Of a stretch of 20,396 nucleotides of DNA, positions 17,333-20,396 are shown in pieces (positions within the stretch are counted from its first letter, which is position 1; each line of letters begins with the position of its first letter). The notes below the pieces were generated by a model. The model was not told the DNA's origin. It saw only the letters and a list, made by a program, of their open reading frames with translations, and did not search any database. Source of the DNA: Nemertoderma westbladi (lineage: Eukaryota; Xenacoelomorpha; Nemertodermatida; Nemertodermatidae); assembly GCA_032718475.1 (NCBI GenBank), contig JAUCBJ010004508.1:1-20396 (forward strand), written 5' to 3'. The position numbers and the translations under genes are program-made.

Positions 17333-18125
17333 AATACTACTATATCTGCATGCTGCATTCCAGGTGCATTATGTTATATATTATATTAAATATACATAAA
17401 GAATACTGTGCCGGCTTGTAGTCAAAATTGCGCTGCTACAACTCCCTATCACCCATGACATTTGATAGATCATCTGCATCTTCAAGGCCAGTGTCCTTTA
17501 AGATGCGTCTCAAGAAAGTCATGGGCTGTCCACCATGATTATTCACTCCATGGGGCTGACAAAGTACAAGATTATGCACTGGCTGGTCCTCACGACGAAT
17601 GCAATGTCCTGCAAAGCGGAGACGGCTCTGTTCAAGTGTCAAGCTAGGAAAGACTAATGGTACACCTCCAATGTTGTATAGAGTCTGATTGTAGATGTGT
17701 TCATTGTACTTGACACAATGAACCCGGCCTAGCATTCTTGTGAGGTGCCATCCAGAGACTTGGTATCCTCTGCAGTTAGAGCCCAGTATTGACTCCGATA
17801 TAAGAGTACTACTAGTACTACAGTAGTACTCCCATAAATAATTGAACCATAAGGTTCCGTTTTAATTTATGGGGGACTTCGAAATCCTGGACAAACTATT
17901 TAACGCTATCCATGCCTTCCACTTACACGTATCCGAAGGTCTTCACCTGACTTGTGATCCATGATCACAAGTAGCATAAGTCATCCACATGCTCAAGCAA
18001 GCCGTCCATAGAGCTTATTCCCAAATTTCACAAAATTTCACTGTCAAAATTTTGGTCTTCTTGGAGTCAATAAAAAGACCAACACTAGAAGCAACATGGT
18101 CAAATATCCAATGAGTAGAGCGGAG
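17333..18125 (-). mobile_element. 5'-truncated LINE, copy 2 (same family as 10.3-12.2 kb)
   Basis: It matches LINE copy 1 from its 3' end up to about the position equivalent to 11045, in the same orientation, with clear divergence. Only the C-terminal part of ORF2 and the 3' UTR remain. A 99-codon frame (17436-17735) carries LRFAGHCIRREDQPVHNL and HGGQPMTFLRRILKDTGLED. Upstream of it the frame is broken. It lies within the TIR element at 16577-18745 and so was inserted after it. Confidence 0.88.
17436..17735 (-). pseudogene. Fragment of LINE ORF2 C-terminal region
   Basis: This is the region after the reverse transcriptase, equivalent to 10328-10640 in copy 1. Unlike copy 1, the join between VPLVF and LTLEQSRLRFAGH is in one frame here. 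It carries no catalytic motif and cannot act alone. Confidence 0.8.
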
Positions 18126-18714
18126 TCTTGGATGATAAGTCCGGAGGTAGTGCGATTATCCATCCGAGCTCCTTGATATTATATCTCAAAATGATCAAAA
18201 CTTTCAACATTCGACAATTAAATAGGCTGTTCCGCTTTGACATAAAGTGTTTCTTTATATTAATTCATTTTGATTGTATATTTACAGTATAATAATAAAA
18301 AGTATTGTTTTTTAGAATTAAAAAGTACCCTTTTTCACCATTACTATTATTTTGCTTGAGTATATTTTTTTTGAGATCCTGATAGATGTGAAATATTTTG
18401 AGAACTATTAGTTCAAAGATCCCTAAATTATTAGTACTGTACAACTCAATCTCAATAATTATGTTGTCTTTTTGCCTTAGTCTAAGGCAGAGAAAGGTAA
18501 GGGAAGATACTAAGATAAAACCATGTAACTCACAAGTTTGCAAAAAACTAGTGCAAATCCATAGCTCGTGTTATTCTGACATACTGTCGTCTTTTGGATA
18601 GCTAGACATACTACTCCTAGATATATTTAGCATAACAACTGGTCTGCAGATGTTCTGATGTTGTCGTGCAGATTCGTTAAATTTAGGTAAATTTTTCTCA
18701 AAACTACGTTTTTT
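18126..18714. other. Right interior of element 2
   Basis: AT-rich. It contains CATGTAACT at 18532-18540 followed by CACAAGTTTGCAAAAA, a direct counterpart of the text at 16598-16622. The last motif copy (18716-18724, minus) is part of the right TIR. No gene is supported. Confidence 0.55.
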
Positions 18715-18812
18715 CAGTTACATGATTTTAGGTTAGGGGGGCAGTACATTGTACTGTTGTAGCCAATACCATTACACCATGTCCCAGAATATAGTGTCGT
18801 AATTCAGTGACA

Positions 18813-18829
18813 CCCCCCCCCCCCCCCCC
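18813..18829. repeat. Run of 17 C
   Basis: Unbroken homopolymer between GTGACA and TCTAATTT. Confidence 0.85.
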
Positions 18830-19189
18830 TCTAATTTTTCGACAAATCTTAAGGAGATTGCATACTACTAGGCCTACTTTGCGGCGTTGCGGCCTATAGG
18901 ACGGAACGCTGCAAAGTAATCAATGACATGGAAACAACTTCAAATACCGTATTCCAGAATGTATTATTTACATTTATGTTAATGATTGCTGCTTTATTAT
19001 CCAGTTTGCAGTGACGGGACTAGCTACTGTATGTAAATAATTGTTTAACGTTTAGGCCTACTGTATTCAATTATGGCGAAACGTCCAATATAAATATAAC
19101 CACTTTAGAGCAAATGAGCAAAGAAAATGGCGACAGTGATCAGTAAATCTGAACGGACACAGACGATGACTCCGTTTGCTTCAGTCGAC
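18830..19189. other. Intergenic DNA before the second 100-bp repeat
   Basis: No supported gene. A 34-codon frame begins at 19127 with a good start context (AAGAAAATGG) and ends at 19231 inside the 100-bp repeat. It could be a first exon or chance. Confidence 0.4.
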
Positions 19190-19289
19190 TATAGTCAAGA
19201 TGCGTTAACGATTTATCACAATAGGCCCTAAAATCATTTTTCGAGGCCGAAAGCCGGGGAAGAAATGCTTCTGCTATTTCGAGGGTACA
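19190..19289. repeat. 100-bp near-identical direct repeat, copy 2
   Basis: 99 of 100 positions match 15656-15755. Flanks on both sides differ, apart from GTAGA just after the repeat, so the unit boundaries are sharp. It lies about 415 bp upstream of the retroelement gag start. Confidence 0.85.
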
Positions 19290-19705
19290 TGTAGAGACTC
19301 TTACGTTCTAGTACTGTATGTGGTGACGGGAGTGAAGGAGGATTACCGAAAACTACAGTATTTTGAGTCTGTCAGTCAGTTGTTAGATTATTATTATGTA
19401 CTGGTAGGAGTCAGCTAGTATGATAGTACAGTAGTACGGTGTCAGTCAGAGAGTTATGTTATTCGGGAGTATATATGTTATTCTTATCTTATTACTGTAT
19501 TACATATTATATTAGATATGACTGTATGAAGATGAGTGTCATTATGATATGATGCGGGAGAGGGTGGTTTACAACTTCCCACCGAGATTAGCGACTCTAC
19601 TACACGTACGGACCGCGTGGAAATTTAAATAGGCCTACCTACCGGACCGATAGCAGGGTAGAAACATTTTTTTTTAATTTATTTGGATGAGAATACCGGT
19701 ACACT
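19290..19705. other. Upstream region of the Ty3/Gypsy-type remnant
   Basis: A 5' LTR and primer-binding site would be expected somewhere here. I cannot fix them: TGT and ACA ends are common by chance, and only one copy of any LTR could be in the window. GTCAGTCAG occurs twice (19371 and 19440). No gene is seen. Confidence 0.4.
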
Positions 19706-20053
19706 ATGGCGATGGCGAACAATTATGGGTTGAAGGAAGTCCTGGAAGGGTTTACATATGATCGGTTACGGGATATCACTCGGGATATCGGCGGCGATAT
19801 TAGCGGATTACAGAAGCAAGATTTAATCTCGTTTCTTGTCGGTCAACCTCGGGATTTATTGTCTCAATACGGTATAGGATTTCGGGATTCGAGAGAAGGT
19901 GGCGATCCAGGCGGTGGAGGAGCTGGTCCAGTCGGAAATGTTATGTTAGAGAACATTTTACAACAGCAACAACAACTGATTTCACTGGTCCTAGATCAAC
20001 AACAAACACAAACACACGCGGTTATTATTTGCATATCGGACTTCGGAGCATAG
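19706..20053 (+). pseudogene. Truncated gag-like N-terminal region with out-of-frame tail
   Basis: About the first 100 codons look like a retrotransposon Gag N-terminus. A helical segment at residues 8-47 (LKEVLEGFTYDRLRDI...LISFLVG) resembles a SAP-like helix-extended-helix. It is followed by a Gly-rich linker and a Gln-rich stretch (QQQQQLISLVLDQQQ). The rest, up to the stop at 20053, is integrase DNA read in the wrong frame. Start context ACACTATGG is fair, and a second ATG lies two codons later. It may still be translated as a short protein, but it has lost the capsid and zinc-knuckle parts. Confidence 0.7.
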
Positions 20054-20396
20054 TTCTTCAAAGGTGTCACCTTTTTACTTACTCTACGGGAGAGATGCTA
20101 GATTACCAACAGAAACAGCTCTGAATTCCCCAAAAACTATTTACCAAATAGATTTGGATGATTATAAAACTGAACTAGCTGCGAACCTTACATTTGCATG
20201 GGAACTTGCACGGGAAAACATTGAAAAGAAACAAGACCAATATAAGAAGCAATATGACAAGAGAACTCAACCAATTAAATATAACGTTGGTGACAGGGTA
20301 TTTTTATACCGTCCAGATACAGTGAAAGGAAAATTACATAAATTCGGTCGGCCATTCCATGGTCCTTATCGTTTATTAAAGGTCACAGGGGATAAT
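20022..20396 (+). pseudogene. Ty3/Gypsy-type integrase, C-terminal part (partial)
   Basis: Integrase inserts the element's DNA copy into the genome. The frame is +1 relative to gag and open to the end of the window, with no start codon of its own. Seen in order: the end of the core domain (FAYRTSEHSS, then SPFYLLYGRDARLP), a Lys/Gln-rich helix, then GDRVFLYRP and the GPYRLLKV motif of the GPY/F module typical of Metaviridae integrases. The catalytic D,D-35-E part is missing, removed by the deletion. Parts beyond 20396 are unknown. Confidence 0.88.

Larger units (their letters stand above)
16577..18745. mobile_element. Non-autonomous TIR transposon with CATGTAACT subterminal repeats (element 2)
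   Basis: The left end ACTGCCCTCCTAA and the right end TTAGGGGGGCAGT form an inverted repeat. Over 31 bp (16577-16607 against 18715-18745) 25 positions agree. One base further out on the left gives CACTG, as in CACTA/EnSpm termini, but the right end does not match that. No convincing target duplication is seen. The subterminal motif CATGTAACT is built into the TIR and repeated inside it. No transposase is present. The interior includes LINE copy 2 (17333-18125), so the element without it is about 1.4 kb. Confidence 0.65.
19706..20396 (+). mobile_element. Internally deleted Ty3/Gypsy-type LTR retrotransposon, running off the window
   Basis: The start of a gag-like frame is followed, within about 300 bp, by the C-terminal part of a Ty3/Gypsy integrase. 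Capsid, nucleocapsid, protease, reverse transcriptase, RNase H and the integrase catalytic core are absent. The join lies at about 20005-20022, in a CA-rich stretch, and shifts the frame. The element continues beyond 20396. Confidence 0.85.

Noticed and set aside
16576-18745. Assigning element 2 to CACTA/EnSpm
   Set aside because: The left end can be read as CACTG and subterminal repeats fit, but the right end lacks the matching base, no 3-bp target duplication is seen and no transposase is present.
19289-19702. A 5' LTR ending just before gag (TGT...ACA)
   Set aside because: Boundaries fit only the dinucleotide rule. No clear primer-binding site follows and no second LTR is in the window to compare.

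Overview
The window looks like AT-rich nuclear DNA from an animal, most likely a marine invertebrate. The grounds are a metazoan-type cohesin regulator gene, a eukaryotic tRNA-Gly with internal promoters, LINE and Ty3/Gypsy-type retroelement remains, short transposons with terminal inverted repeats (TIRs), and compact TATA/AATAAA gene signals. There is no bacterial-style operon. The phylum cannot be fixed from the sequence. The octamer AGGCCTAC recurs eight times from about 11.3 kb onward and may be a lineage habit.

Layout: 1-1089 is AT-rich DNA with a GC-rich array of inverted 14-mers (491-619) and a TTTTGTACT minisatellite (676-795). 1090-6006 is one uninterrupted 1638-codon reading frame for the cohesin regulator PDS5, with a 12-copy heptapeptide repeat in its C-terminal tail. 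From 6007 to about 15.6 kb the DNA is mainly repeats: a 266-bp GC-rich MITE (6432-6697); a 2.07-kb element with 30-bp perfect TIRs and clusters of the 10-mer ATCTGTAACG (7329-9402); a 26-bp minisatellite; a 5'-truncated, broken LINE on the minus strand (about 10270-12235); and old direct repeats. A tRNA-Gly(GCC) gene with a Pol III terminator sits at 14710-14780 on the minus strand.

15834-16442 (minus) is a compact intronless gene for a 133-residue, very basic Lys/Arg/Ser/Gly-rich protein, with a TATA box upstream and AATAAA downstream. 16577-18745 is a second TIR element whose subterminal motif is CATGTAACT; a second copy of the same LINE family lies inside it. 19706-20396 is a Ty3/Gypsy-type element with a large internal deletion: the start of gag runs straight into the C-terminal part of integrase in another frame. 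A 100-bp sequence occurs twice in direct orientation (15656-15755 and 19190-19289) with one mismatch.

Three host genes are supported: PDS5, the basic-protein gene and tRNA-Gly. The most unusual pattern is the pair of TIR elements. They have unrelated terminal sequences, yet each carries a dense subterminal array of a different motif built on the same core TGTAAC. This suggests two non-autonomous lineages mobilised by related, unseen transposases.
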